DNA of 62,000 nucleotides, taken from positions 135,001 through 197,000 of the forward strand of contig CAJNDS010000757.1 of NCBI GenBank assembly GCA_905221605.1. The letters are read 5' to 3'. A program made the position numbers and the translations under genes. Positions 49,901 to 59,076 of the stretch are shown in pieces (position 1 is the first letter of the stretch; every line of letters starts with the position of its first letter). This DNA is from Symbiodinium natans. Its lineage: Eukaryota; Sar; Dinophyceae; Suessiales; Symbiodiniaceae. The notes below the pieces were generated by a model. It ran no database searches, was not told the DNA's origin, and saw only the letters and a list, made by a program, of their open reading frames with translations.

Positions 49901-52696
49901 CTTAAACCCTAAGCCCTAAACCCCAAACCCTAAACCCTAAACCGTCTAGCAACATCTCCAAGGCGAAGAAGCTCATCGCGTACCACGAGGCCGGCCATGC
50001 CATTGTCGGAACGCTGCTGCCGTGTCTTTGGCATAGTGGGGTAACTTTTGACATTTTTCAGGGTGCTTAAACTCAATGAGGAGTAGAGAATTAAAATTTT
50101 CATACTATCCCAACCATAAACTAGGCGTCTTGGGTTGATTTGTCCATCGTTTCTAACGTCTGCGGGCCCCCGAAATCCGTGTAGAACCTTGGTAGTCAAC
50201 AGCAGTTGGAAGTTCATACCCCCCAGGTATCACGACTCTGTCAGCAAGGTGACCCTAAACCCCAAACCCCATAAACCCTCAGCCCCAAGCCCAGAACCCT
50301 AAACCCTAAACCTCAGGTATCACGACGCGGTCAGCAAGGTGACCGTTATCCCGCGTGGTCAGGCCAAGGGCCTGACCTGGTTCACGCCCGGCGAGGCGGA
50401 GAGTGTTTGTGCCACATATGATGATTTCTCGAAATTTCGGTCCCTTTGGGGGTTACGATTATAAGGGTGGCCCCTCTTATTCAGGGTAGCCCCAAAAGGA
50501 CCATAATTTAGGGAACTGACCTTTTAACCAATAAAATGGACCCCCCCCCCCCCCCCCCCCCCGCAAGAGCACCTCAAACCCGAAACCCCAAACCCCAAAT
50601 CCTAAACCCAAACCCCAAACCCTAAACCCCAAACCCCGAACCCCAAACCCCAAACCCTAAACCCCAAACCCTAAACCCCAAAGCCCAAACCTCAAACCCT
50701 AAACCCCAAACCCCGAAACTCCGCAAGGACCAGAGCCTGATCTCCGCCGCCACTTAGGGATGCTTGGAAATTGTTTTTAGTTTTTGGTACCCCTAAACCC
50801 TATACCCTAAACCCTAAACCCTATACCCCATACCCTATACCCTATACCCTACACCCTATACCCTAAACCCTAAGCCCTGAGCCCCAAGCCCCAAGCCCTA
50901 AACCCTAAACCCTAAGCCCTAAACCCTAAACCCTAAACCGCAAGGCCATGCTCAGGGCGCGCATCGCCGGTGCCCTGGGCGGCCGGGCCGCCGAGCAGCT
51001 GGTCTTTGGCTCCAACCAGGTGGGGTGCTTGACAGGGTTTAGGGTTTAGGGTTTAGGGCTTAGGGCGAAGGGTTTAGGGTTTAGGGTTTAGGGTTTAGGG
51101 TTTGGGGGAAAGGTCCAGCTATTGTCGGGTAATGCTACGGCGTCTCAGCTCCGTAGGCCCTCCACATCTAGCATAAACATCCCTTCCCGCAGCCCACCGG
51201 GATTTCGAGTTTAGGAATGAAAGGGCAAAGGGTTTTCTTACCCTAAGCTTAAACCCTAAACCCTAAACCCTAAACCCTAAACCCGAAACCCTAAACCCTA
51301 AACCCTATAACCCTGAACCTTAAACCCTAAACCCGAAACCCGAAACCCCAAGCCAATTTTACTGGCTTCTGGGGCAGTAGGAATCACCCTGGAACCCACT
51401 GAAGCTAGCCAGGTGACCACTGGCGCCGGTGGCGATCTCCAGCAGGTGTCCTAAACCCTAAACCCTAAACCCTAACCTCTAACCCCTAACCCCTAAACCC
51501 TAAACCCTAAACCCTAACCCCTAAACCTTAAACCCTAAACCCTAAACCCTAAACCCCACTCGTAGCAGGTGGAGCGTATGGCTCGGGCCATGGTCACCCA
51601 GTTCGGGATGTCGGACGTTGGCTCCCTCGCTGCTGGATCGCAGGGAGCACGAGATTCCCAGTGCCGCCCCCTATGGTTTGTTAGGGTTTAGGGTTTAGGG
51701 TTTAGGGTTTAGGGTTTAGGGTTTAGGGTTTAGGGTTAAAGTCGAGGGCTCGATTCTCTCACACTCCCTAAACCCCCTAGGCCGCTCAAAATCGAGCTTG
51801 TTGCAGAACCCGCTGAATAGTCACACCAGGAACGTCCCCACTGTAACCTTATACAGTTCTCAGTTTAAGCGGCCCATTCTAGTCAAAAACTCACCCATAT
51901 GATTTTGGGAGAGGGTTTAGGGTTTAGGGCTTAGGGTTCGGGGTTCAGGGTTTAGGTTTCAGGGTTTATATCCGCAATGGCAAGAGGCCATCGACGATGG
52001 CGGCTTCGGTGGCCCTGATTACTCGGAGGAGTTGAGCGCAAAGATCGACAAGGCCATCAAGGACATCTCGGATGACACCTGGTGGCCAAGCACTACCCTT
52101 CTGCCTTTTTTGGTTGATCAAAGGGACCACCCCGAAGCCCTAACCTCCTAGCCCTAAACCCTAAACCCTACTCTAGAATGCGTTTACAGAGCAACCAGGA
52201 CTGCTACCTCAAGGCGCTGGACATCCTGATGACGCACCGTGCATGCCTGGATCCTTGGTCGTAGTGGGGTAACATTTTACATCAAACCCTAAATCCTTAG
52301 CCCTAAACCCTAAACCCTAAACCCTAAACCCTTAACCCTAAATTTCTGCTACTATCCCAACCATGAGGATCGTGTGGCCGACGAGCTGACGGAGCTCGAG
52401 ACCATGACCGGAGAGCCTTGGGGGGGAAAGGGACCTCAAAGCTTGGGATCGTGGACCGTCAGCTTGGGTTTAGGGTTTAGGGTTTAGGGTTTAGGGTTTA
52501 GGGTTTAGGGTTTAGGGTTTAGGGTTTAGGGTTTAGGGTTTAGGGTTTAGGGTTTAGGGTTTAGGGTTTAGGGTTTAGGGTCAGGGCTACCCCGCACCCT
52601 TTTTTTCTTGGCTTCATTTCATGCCCGGCCCAGGACCGGCTTCGGGAGATCATCGCCGAGTACGTGGAGATCCCTGCCAAGCTTGCTGCCGTGTGA
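46970..52696 (+). CDS. ftsH: FtsH-B, type B plastid FtsH metalloprotease (5' end missing)
   Basis: Exons: 46970-48148, 48266-48382, 48690-48770, 49276-49332, 49571-49631, 49963-50021, 50317-50395, 50728-50745, 50945-51019, 51413-51445, 51569-51646, 51987-52073, 52190-52249, 52368-52412, 52634-52696. From 46971 the joined length is 2,091 nt (696 aa plus stop), one open frame. Order: Arg/Ala-rich targeting region ([17 protein letters not shown]), hydrophobic [33 protein letters not shown] domain, membrane segment [13 protein letters not shown], Walker A GPPGTGKT, Walker [32 protein letters not shown], zinc site [32 protein letters not shown] (type B form). Exon 12 joins are the least sure. Predicted partner of FtsH-A in PSII repair. 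The start codon was not found. Confidence 0.92.
48149..48265 (+). other. FtsH-B intron 1, GC-AG
   Basis: AACAG|GCCACC...GTGAACAG|GTCGG; ACAGG repeats at both edges. No telomeric repeat. Restores [12 protein letters not shown]. Confidence 0.88.
48383..48689 (+). mobile_element. FtsH-B intron 2, GA-AG, compound
   Basis: Perfect 6-bp duplication GAAGCT/GAAGCT. Contains a family B copy (about 48526-48630: GTCATAGGAGGGTAACATTT ... CCCAACCATGAACTAG) followed by CCCTAAA units, so it looks like a nested insertion. Confidence 0.88.
48771..49275 (+). mobile_element. FtsH-B intron 3, GA-AG, with telomeric arrays
   Basis: Perfect duplication GAAC/GAAC. Two TTTAGGG arrays (about 48838-48925 and 49163-49198). 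At 48931-48962 TCATGAACCTTGGGG is repeated from the exon/intron border. Longest FtsH intron, 505 nt. Confidence 0.88.
49333..49570 (+). mobile_element. FtsH-B intron 4, GA-AG, family A left end plus telomeric
   Basis: Duplication GAT(T/C). The left part TTCTTGGGATGGCCCCAGTAGAGCC is family A; the right part is TTTAGGG then CCCTAAA repeats, so the usual right end is lost. Confidence 0.82.
49632..49962 (+). mobile_element. FtsH-B intron 5, GC-AG, family A left end plus telomeric
   Basis: Duplication GCG. CCTGGTAGCCCTGATAGC at the left is family A-like; telomeric runs in both orientations (49672-49728 TTTAGGG; 49893-49943 CCCTAAA); right end ATCTCCAAG. Confidence 0.8.
50022..50316 (+). mobile_element. 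FtsH-B intron 6, GT-AG, family B plus exon duplication
   Basis: Family B copy at 50022-50125 (TTTGGCATAGTGGGGTAAC... CCCAACCATAAACTAG). Further on, 50227-50254 repeats the first 28 nt of the next exon (3 differences), followed by CCCTAAA-like repeats. Confidence 0.85.
50396..50727 (+). other. FtsH-B intron 7, GC-AG, CCCCAAA block
   Basis: Contains GGTCCCTTTGGGGGTTACGA...GTAGCCCCAAAAGGACCAT (weak inverted pair), a C24 tract, and about 20 CCCCAAA/CCCTAAA units (50575-50716). Donor placement from homology (TPGE-DQSLIS). Confidence 0.75.
50728..50745 (+). CDS. FtsH-B micro-exon, 18 nt
   Basis: Encodes only D-Q-S-L-I-S, part of the conserved ..TPGEDQSLIS.. strand. Needed to keep the FtsH frame and homology across two introns. 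Confidence 0.8.
50746..50944 (+). other. FtsH-B intron 8, GC-AG, telomeric variants
   Basis: Duplication GCC. Holds CCCTATA and CCCTAAA blocks (50790-50940), i.e. about 150 of its 199 nt are telomere-type repeat. Confidence 0.82.
51020..51412 (+). other. FtsH-B intron 9, GT-AG, two telomeric arrays
   Basis: CAGGTG at both edges. TTTAGGG array 51037-51107 and CCCTAAA array 51246-51350 face each other across a unique centre. Confidence 0.88.
51446..51568 (+). other. FtsH-B intron 10, GT-AG, almost pure telomere repeat
   Basis: GTGTC, then about 105 nt of CCCTAAA units (51451-51556) with a few CCCTAAC, then CCACTCGTAGCAG. CAGGTG flanks both edges. Joins DLQQ|VERMAR in frame. Confidence 0.92.
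51647..51986 (+). mobile_element. FtsH-B intron 11, GC-AG, family A left end plus telomeric
   Basis: GCACGAGATTCCCAGTGCCGCCCCCTATG at the left resembles family A; eight TTTAGGG units (51680-51737); right junction GCAAGAG|GCC set by frame and homology, flanks GCAC/GCCA. Confidence 0.65.
52074..52189 (+). mobile_element. FtsH-B intron 12, probable GA-AG, family A
   Basis: CCTGGTGGCCAAGCACTACCCTTCTGCC is family A-like; three CCCTAAA units near the end. Junction uncertain by a few codons (acceptor 52189 or 52176). Confidence 0.6.
52250..52367 (+). mobile_element. FtsH-B intron 13, GA-AG, family B with telomeric array
   Basis: Perfect duplication GATC/GATC. Family B ends (CTTGGTCGTAGTGGGGTAAC ... 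ACTATCCCAACCATGAG) with about six CCCTAAA units exactly where plain family B copies have their T-rich centre. Confidence 0.92.
52413..52633 (+). other. FtsH-B intron 14, GA-AG, long telomeric array
   Basis: Flanks GAGC/GACC. About 17 TTTAGGG units (52467-52582), then pyrimidine-rich sequence to GGCCCAG|G. Confidence 0.88.
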
Positions 52697-52714
52697 GATG
52701 CGCGCATCAAGCGC

Positions 52715-52836
52715 GCAATAATATAGGGGTCGGAATAATTACTCATAGTATTCCCTTAGGGTCCCTTTATGATTGTATTATTATATTATAATGACCCCCA
52801 AAATCCTATTCTAACTATTCAGGCCCCTATATTACT
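52715..52836. mobile_element. family K element
   Basis: AATATAGGGG(TC) at the left and (AGG)CCCCTATATT at the right are inverted copies; internal CCTATTCTAACTATTCAGG matches the CCTCTTCTAATTATTAAGG of FtsH-A intron 3. A further relative lies at 55913-56055. Confidence 0.65.
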
Positions 52837-52952
52837 TCGGTTTAACTGGGGGGGTTGTTCCTTAATGATGGTCCTTTTTGGCGGGGCCTTTTTTTCAAAG
52901 GCAGCCGAACAGTTTAGAATTTAGAACAACCCCCGACTGCTCTCAATTCGTG

Positions 52953-52963
52953 CTTGAGCCAAA
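52953..52963 (-). other. possible spliced-leader relic, minus strand
   Basis: Minus strand TTTGGCTCAAG matches the last 11 nt of the dinoflagellate spliced leader. No gene start was seen next to it, so chance is possible. Confidence 0.3.
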
Positions 52964-53158
52964 CTCACAGCTCCGCCCAGACCCTTGTGCAGCAGCCTCT
53001 TTCCTAGGCAGGCCCTTGTTTTTTTGTTTTTTGTGTATATATTTGTCCTTTTTGGGTTTAAGAGGATCATATTCCTTCAGGAATATGTTTCAGAAGGTCT
53101 TAAGGGCCATCCTGGTTTCTGGAAGGAGCCTCACCTGTTTTTGTGACCCCGAAAAGAC

Positions 53159-53310
53159 GTGGTAGAATTACGGATCGGCGTTCCTGCTTCTGACCAGTAC
53201 AGCCCACAAAGGGGCCACTGGCGTGGAAGCGCCCTGTTTCGAGACTCATTTTCAGCAGAGCGTCCACCGATTTTTGAGAGAACTAATTCCAGACCGAAGC
53301 TGGCGAGCAC
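53159..53310 (+). CDS. candidate exon, about 50 codons
   Basis: Frame VELRIGVPASDQYSPQRGHW-RGSALFRDSFSAERPPIFER-TNSRPKLAS, then a short telomeric array. Probably continues at 53370. Confidence 0.5.
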
Positions 53311-53369
53311 CCTACACCCTCAACCCTACACCCTAAACCCTAAACCCTAAACCCTAAACCCCTAAATCG

Positions 53370-53486
53370 GTAGACCTGGATGCCAGTTCGGGATGCAGCC
53401 TGCGCGCTGCATTCTTTCGAGGCACTAGCCTCTCTCCTGCGCGATGCGCAGCCCGCGACACAACCTGCAATCCCACAATGATGTAA
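53370..53486 (+). CDS. candidate terminal exon, 38 codons
   Basis: Frame VDLDASSGCSLRAAFFRGTS-LSPARCAARDTTCNPTMM then TAA. An overlapping 61-codon minus frame exists. Confidence 0.45.
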   Translation, partial: VDLDASSGCSLRAAFFRGTSLSPARCAARDTTCNPTMM

Positions 53487-53641
53487 ACGAAAAAGGACAG
53501 CCTTCGTATTGCCAGGTTACTTGGGTCTAGCAACCTCAAACCCTACACCCTGCACCCTAAACCCAAACCCGATACCCTACATGCTAGCCACAAACCCTAA
53601 ACCCTAGACCCTAGACCCCAAACCCTAAACCCTAAACCGAT

Positions 53642-53748
53642 TCAAGTCCTCCAAAGCTTTGAGAAGACAAGCCGCAGGCCAAGCCGAGTCGCGAGGCACG
53701 GCGAGCGGGCTTTCGGCATTTTGCACACCAGGGGGCTGCTCGAGATTA
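53642..53748 (+). CDS. candidate internal exon
   Basis: Frame FKSSKALRRQAAGQAESRGT-ASGLSAFCTPGGCSRL into a TTTAGGG array. Confidence 0.4.
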
Positions 53749-53877
53749 GGGTTTAGGGTTTAGGGTTAGGGTTTAATGTTTAGGGTTTAATGTTTAGGGT
53801 TTAGGGTTTAGCGGTTGAAGGTGTAGGGTTTAGGGTTTAGGATTTAGGATTTATGGTTTAACCCCAAGCTTCTTGTG

Positions 53878-53972
53878 GGGGTCCTTGTTGGAAACCAGTA
53901 GGACCTCTAAGGGGGAATTCCGGTTTGGGACAGCAGGGCGTGCACCACCCCCCGAACCTTTAAACTCGAAAC
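53878..53972 (+). CDS. candidate terminal exon
   Basis: Frame ASCGGPCWKPVGPLRGNSGL-GQQGVHHPPNL then TAA. Confidence 0.35.
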
Positions 53973-54024
53973 AGGTTAGGGTTTAGGGTTTCGAGTTTAG
54001 GGTTCAGGGGTAGCCGCAAACCTC

Positions 54025-54104
54025 AAACCCTGAACCCTAAACCCTAAACCCTAAACCCTAAACCCTAAACCCTAAACCCTAAACCCTAAACCCTAAACCC
54101 TAAA
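54025..54104. repeat. telomeric array, CCCTAAA orientation
   Basis: About 11 units. Confidence 0.95.
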
Positions 54105-54192
54105 GGCCTCCGAGGCTTCCGACCGTTAAAGCACATGGGTAGCATCAGTTACACCCCCCCCTTAGCTTTTGGCAGCCACCAGAACCCTCCTA

Positions 54193-54305
54193 GGTAAGAT
54201 AAGGGGGACCCTTAAAAGGGAACCCCTTCTGAACCCTCTTCTGGCGCTCTTAAGCAGGGACCTTATTGAGGGTCTGTATCCCCAAGGGTCCCCCTAATCC
54301 TATCC
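54193..54305. mobile_element. inverted-repeat element, about 113 bp
   Basis: GGTAAGATAAGGGGGACCCTT at the left pairs with AAGGGTCCCCCTAATCCTATCC at the right (inverted, three changes). Confidence 0.6.
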
Positions 54306-54354
54306 CCAGAACCCAGACCCTGCACCGAAAGCCTTCAACAGATTTTCAGGGCTT

Positions 54355-54440
54355 GGGTTAGGGTTTAGGGTTTAGGGTTTAGGGTTTAGGGTTTAGGGTT
54401 TCGGGTTTAGGGTTTAGGGTTTAGGGTTTAGGGTTTAGGG
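54355..54440. repeat. telomeric array, TTTAGGG orientation
   Basis: About 12 units. Confidence 0.95.
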
Positions 54441-54540
54441 GGTGTAAGTCGTGCTCAGGGTTGAGGAGCTGAAACGTCTAAACTCCCTACACTCCTGGCA
54501 AAGCCCTCCTAAGCCCATGGACCTAGTAAACAAGGCTTGG

Positions 54541-54600
54541 TATGTTGCCCGCTATACTAACAGTCCGTTATAATCCGATTAAGGACTAAGGGGGAGCATC
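54541..54600. mobile_element. family C element, degenerate
   Basis: GTATGTTGCCCGCTATACTAACAGTCCGTTA ... TTAAGGACTAAGGGGGAGCATC. Confidence 0.5.
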
Positions 54601-54810
54601 CCAACCCTAAACCCCTAAACCCTCAACCCTGATTATGGACCCTGATAACCCCAAATCCCGAAACCGAACCCGAAACCGCCAAGGCAGGCCCATAAGAAGT
54701 GCACCTTGTAGCTCCCCTTAGTTTGGGTTTAAGAGGATCACATTTAGGCACTGAAACTCTAAACCCTAAGCCCTAAACCCCAAACCCTAAACCCTAAACC
54801 CTAAAAGGCC

Positions 54811-54897
54811 AACCTCGGAGCCCAAACGCACATGCAGCCGCCCCACGAGGCGCTGCGCCAGGCGATCCTGCGTCGTCTGGACAAGGATGAGGCCTGA
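54811..54897 (+). CDS. candidate terminal exon, 27 codons
   Basis: Frame LGAQTHMQPPHEALRQAILR-RLDKDEA then TGA. Helical and charged. Confidence 0.5.
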   Translation, partial: NLGAQTHMQPPHEALRQAILRRLDKDEA

Positions 54898-55057
54898 CCT
54901 TCGGGGCGCCCATGAGGGTTGGAGGAGTCTAGGCTTTCGGCACCTAAACCCTCCTAGCCTTAAGCCCTGAACCCGAAACCCTAAACCCTACATCCTAAAC
55001 CCTAAACCCTAAGCCCTAGCCCTAAACCCTGAACCCTAAAATGGGTCCCAAAAAGCC

Positions 55058-55240
55058 TTGCTAACAGGGAGGGATCGTGCTGTAATGAACACCGATAGGG
55101 GGACCAAAAAAAAAGTAAACCCTGAAGCCCTTCCACACAAACCTATAAGCCGTGTGGCCCGTGCTTGCACTTCCGCAAGCAGCTCGGGTTTCAGCGTCCG
55201 AAGTTTCGAATTTCGGAAACATGGGTTGTTGGTATGGCCC
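55058..55240 (+). CDS. candidate exon
   Basis: Frame NPEALPHKPISRVARACTSA-SSSGFSVRSFEFRKHGLL. The minus strand is also open for 60 codons. Confidence 0.3.
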
Positions 55241-55333
55241 CAAGAGTTTTGGGTTTAGGGTTCAAGGTTTAGAGTGGCCCCTTACCCCGTTCATAGGGAT
55301 CCGAAGTATGGGACCCGCTCTATGTAGAGCAAC

Positions 55334-55428
55334 CCCAAACCCTAAACCCTAAACCCTAAACCCTAAACCCTAAACCCTAAACCCTAAACCCTAAACCCTA
55401 AACCCTAAACCCTAAACCCTAAACCCCA
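55334..55428. repeat. telomeric array, CCCTAAA orientation
   Basis: About 13 units. Confidence 0.96.
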
Positions 55429-55530
55429 GATTTCCCGGGTATTTATTCATGCGGTCTTGGCTTCTTGCTCCCAGCAGCTCTGAATCTGCGTCCTCCTGGC
55501 CTCTCAGGTCCTTGCATGGTTTGGGTTTCT

Positions 55531-55600
55531 GGGGTTTAGGGTTTAGGGTTTAGGGTTTAGGGTTTAGGGTTTAGGGTTTAGGGTTTAGGGTTTAGGGTTG
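55531..55600. repeat. telomeric array, TTTAGGG orientation
   Basis: About 10 units. 55650-56120 beyond it is AT-rich with a family K relative and no convincing frame. Confidence 0.96.
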
Positions 55601-56126
55601 GGGTTTCTGGTTTAGGGTTGACTTGGAGAGGCAGTTCGAAGTGAAACGGTTTCATTCCTAGGTTACTCTTGGGTTTAGACCCTCATAATCCTTGTACAAT
55701 CGTAGAAACTACCCACCTCGATATCTGTCAGAAAAATATTTCGTGTGTAGTAGAAAAAATTACCCACCTACATAAATGCCAACATCACCCTTGGAATCTG
55801 CGCATAAGCTTGATCCCAACATTCCCCTTCGTGCCTGTCATCCAGGATGATTCCTGCTAAACGAAAAAAACTCTTCAAACCCAGCCTAGATCCCAAGCAG
55901 CGAGAGACCAGATAAAAAAAGGGGATCGGAATGACTACTGATAGTCTTCCATCATGGTCCTACATCAGTACACTACAGCGACCCCTCCTCAAAATCGTAT
56001 TTGTAATCGAAATATGGGTCCTAATAGTTTACTAAACTTACTAAACATATATACCCCAATTCCTAAACCTAAACCCTAAACCCTAAATCCTAAATCCTAA
56101 ACCCTAAACCCTATTCTAATTACGCT

Positions 56127-56272
56127 CAGTGTCCGATATTATGCACAAATCTGCGTTCCGACGCTTTCGAGTGCGGAACCAGCACGAGACCTGGGCGCGA
56201 GCACGATGTGTCACTAAGCACATGCACGAGACCCAGGCAAGAGCACAATTTCGAGTACGGACAACTGTTCAG
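56127..56272 (+). CDS. candidate internal exon, 48 codons
   Basis: GCTCAG acceptor; frame VSDIMHKSAFRRFRVRNQHE-TWARARCVTKHMHETQARAQ-FRVRTTVQ. Internal repeat RFRVR...HETWARA / HETQARA.FRVR. Confidence 0.45.
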
Positions 56273-56698
56273 GGTTTAGGCTTTAGGGTTCAGAGTTTGG
56301 CGGGCAGGGTTTAGGGTTTGAGGTTAGGGTTTAGGGTTCAGGGTCTAGGGTTTAGGGTCTCGGGTTTAGGGTGTAGCGTGTAGGGTGTAGGGTGTAGGGT
56401 TTAGGAGGGTTTAGGGTTCAGGGTGCAGGTCGGACAACTGTTATGGACATGTAGGTTGAGCCTGTGAGACCTAAGCCCGAAACCCTAAGCCCCAAACCCT
56501 GAAACCCTTAACCCCCGAACCCTCAACCCTAAACCCCCCAACCCCAAATCCTAAACCCAAAACTCGCAAACCCTAAACCCTAAACCCCGCTAGCCCTAGA
56601 CCCTAAACCTGAAGCCCGCAAACCCTAAACCCTAACCCGCCCTGGCTCTAGACCCCCAAACCCTAAACCCTAAACCCTAAACCCCAAACCCTCAAAAG

Positions 56699-56789
56699 GA
56701 TGGCTACCTGAATTGCTCGGATCTCCATCCCTTCGCCACACTCACAGGCGGCCCTAGGTTTGGAAGAAAGGACTTCCCTTACTTGAAAG
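56699..56789 (+). CDS. candidate internal exon, 30 codons
   Basis: AAAAG|G acceptor; frame DGYLNCSDLHPFATLTGGPR-FGRKDFPYLKG; donor GTTCGG. Confidence 0.5.
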
Positions 56790-57414
56790 GGTTCGGGGTT
56801 TGGGGTTTAGGGTTTAGGGTTTAGGGTTTAGGGTTTAGCGTTTGGGGTTTGGGGTTTAGGGTTTGGGGTGTTTTGATAGGGTTCAGACTTAGGCTTTAGG
56901 GCTTCGCGTGTCTAGGCCTTCTTGGCTTTCAGGGTTTTAGGGTTTTGGGGTCTGGGGTTTGGGACTCAGGGCTTTCGGGTTTCGGGTTTCATAATTCTGG
57001 CATTCGGGCCTAGGGTTCAATGGGGTAGGGTTTAGGGCTTAGGGTTTAGGGCCAGGGTTTAGGGTTTAGGGTTTAGAGTTTAGGGCTTAGGGTTTAGGGT
57101 TTAGGACTTGTCATGGTTGTTGAGGGTTCAAGGGTACTTGTATAAGGTTCATAGGGTCTAGGGAGGGTTGTAAGTCTAAGGTCACCTAAACAAAGCCCTA
57201 CACCCCAACCCTAAACCGCAAGCTCTGAACCCCAAAGCCCTAAACCCCCCAAGCGCGCCAATGAAAACCCTAAGCCCTAAATCCCAAAGCCCCAAAGCCC
57301 TAAAGCCCCCGAAGCCCTGCAACACCCTCAGCAAAGCCCTAGAAACCCCTCAGCCGCCCCTCAAAGACCTTTCAGAGACAAGCCTAAACACCCTCAACAA
57401 TGCCCTCGAAAACC

Positions 57415-57465
57415 CTGAAACCCTGAAACCCTGAAACCCTGAAACCCTGAAACCCTGAAACCCTA
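57415..57465. repeat. CCCTGAAA (8-nt) variant block
   Basis: Seven consecutive CCCTGAAA units in otherwise degenerate telomere-like sequence (57200-57480). Confidence 0.9.
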
Positions 57466-57524
57466 AACCCTAAACCCCAAAACCGTCCAAGTAACCGTGT
57501 AACCCTCACGGTGTTCGTCGCCAG

Positions 57525-57577
57525 GCTTCGTTGGCGACCCTTCCGTCTGGAAAGAAGAGCCGGGGTCCCCAGGACGC
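57525..57577 (+). CDS. candidate internal exon
   Basis: TCGCCAG|G acceptor; A-S-L-A-T-L-P-S-G-K-K-S-R-G-P-Q-D-A; donor GTTAGGG. 57600-57955 after it is degenerate TTTAGGG/TGTAGGG sequence. Confidence 0.45.
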
Positions 57578-57959
57578 GTTAGGGTTGCTTCTTTAGGGTT
57601 TAAGGTTTAGGGTTTAGGGTGCACGGCTTAGGGTTTTTAGGTGTTCGGGGTTGCCTTTTTGGGTTTCTTAAGCTATTCGTAGATGTGTTTTTTTGTTAGG
57701 GTTTTAGGGGTTTACTGCTTTTTCGGGTTGAGGGTGTAGGATTGCAGGGTCTAGGGATGTGTCGGGTTACAGGGTTCAGGGTACAGGGTGCGGGGTCCAG
57801 GTTGTAGGGTTTAGGGTTCAGGATTTAGGGTTTAGGGTTGTAGGGTTGTAGGGTTTAGGGTTTAGGATTGCAGGGTTTTTGGGTACATGGTTTAGGGATA
57901 CATGCTTGAGGGTTCATGATCCCAGGGTGTTAGGGCGAAGTAATGTAGGGGGCGTAGTC

Positions 57960-58012
57960 TAAACCCTAAACCCTAAACCCTAAACCCTAAACCCTAAACC
58001 CTAAACCCTAAA
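57960..58012. repeat. telomeric array, CCCTAAA orientation
   Basis: About 8 units. Confidence 0.95.
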
Positions 58013-58019
58013 GGGCGCA

Positions 58020-58073
58020 GGGTGCGCACAGCTCTGAATGTCATGAGACGCTACCTTGAACCCTAAGGCCGTA
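58020..58073 (+). CDS. candidate terminal exon
   Basis: R-R-V-R-T-A-L-N-V-M-R-R-Y-L-E-P then TAA. Confidence 0.35.
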
Positions 58074-58290
58074 CCCTTGCGTTCGGGCGGGGGAGGGAGG
58101 GGGGGGGGGGGGAGCAACCACTACTCGCCAGGTGCCCCTCTACTAGTGGGGGGGACTGTGAAACCGCAACCCCCTACAGTTAACCTGAAGCCCCGTAGTT
58201 CATTCCCTAAGCCCTGATCAGCCCTGAAATCTCGAAACTCCTAGACCCCGAGGCCTTAAACCCCTAAACCCCTAAACCCTAAACCCGAAA

Positions 58291-58380
58291 CCCTAAAGCC
58301 CAAGCACCCCTTGTGTTCCCAAGAACCACCCCTAACACCATGCTTTTCCCTGAACTCCCTCAGAAGCCTGACCCCCTAAA
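58291..58380 (+). CDS. candidate internal exon, 29 codons
   Basis: Frame AQAPLVFPRTTPNTMLFPEL-PQKPDPLN ending at G|GTTTAGGG. Confidence 0.4.
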
Positions 58381-58411
58381 CGGTTTAGGGTTTAGGGTTT
58401 AGGGTTTAGGG

Positions 58412-58450
58412 TCCTGTTGCCCCCCAACCGCGCGCCTGAAAGCTCTGAGG
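58412..58450 (+). CDS. candidate internal exon
   Basis: V-L-L-P-P-N-R-A-P-E-S-S-E then GAG|GTTTAGG. Confidence 0.35.
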
Positions 58451-58738
58451 TTTAGGTTTTAGGGTTGAGGGTTTGGGGCCTTTCTTGGTGTGTAGGGTTT
58501 AGGGTTTGGGGTTTAGGGTTTAGGGTTTAGGGTTGAGGGTTTAGGGTTGAGGGTTTAGGGCTAGGGTTTAGGGCAAACTTTAGGGTCACGGCCTGGGGGC
58601 CGCTTAGGCGGTGTAGGGCTTAGCGTCTCAAAAAAAACCTTCCACCCTAAACCCTAAACCCTAAACCCGAAACCCTAAACCCTAAACCCCAAACCGCGAC
58701 CCTAGAACTCTCAGCTGACCCTGGGGCGACCACGTGAC

Positions 58739-58778
58739 AGGTACGAGCTGCTCTGCCAGGACATGTGCCTCAGAGCGT
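58739..58778 (+). CDS. candidate internal exon
   Basis: GTGACAG|G acceptor; Y-E-L-L-C-Q-D-M-C-L-R-A; donor GTTTAGG. Confidence 0.4.
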
Positions 58779-58976
58779 TTAGGCTGTTTAGGGCTTAGGG
58801 TTTAGGGTTTAGGCTTAGGGTTTAGTGTTTAGGGTTTAGGGTTGAGGGTGTAGGGTTTAGGGTTTAGGGTCTAGGATCTAGGGTCTAGGGTTTGCGGTGG
58901 TTTCGGGTTTCGGGTTTAAGGGGCTTTCGAGACCAGGGGCTTTAGGGGTTTAGGGATTCTGGGCCTGGAATGTAAG

Positions 58977-59050
58977 GCTCCCCCAAGCCCTCAAAAGCTC
59001 CTACGTGCAGCCAGCAAGCTCGCTTGGAGCCCCAAACTCACTAAACCCCC
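58977..59050 (+). CDS. candidate exon
   Basis: TAAG|G acceptor; frame APPSPQKLLRAASKLAWSPK-LTK. Confidence 0.35.
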
Positions 59051-59076
59051 TCAGGGGTTTGGGGTTTAGGGTTTAG

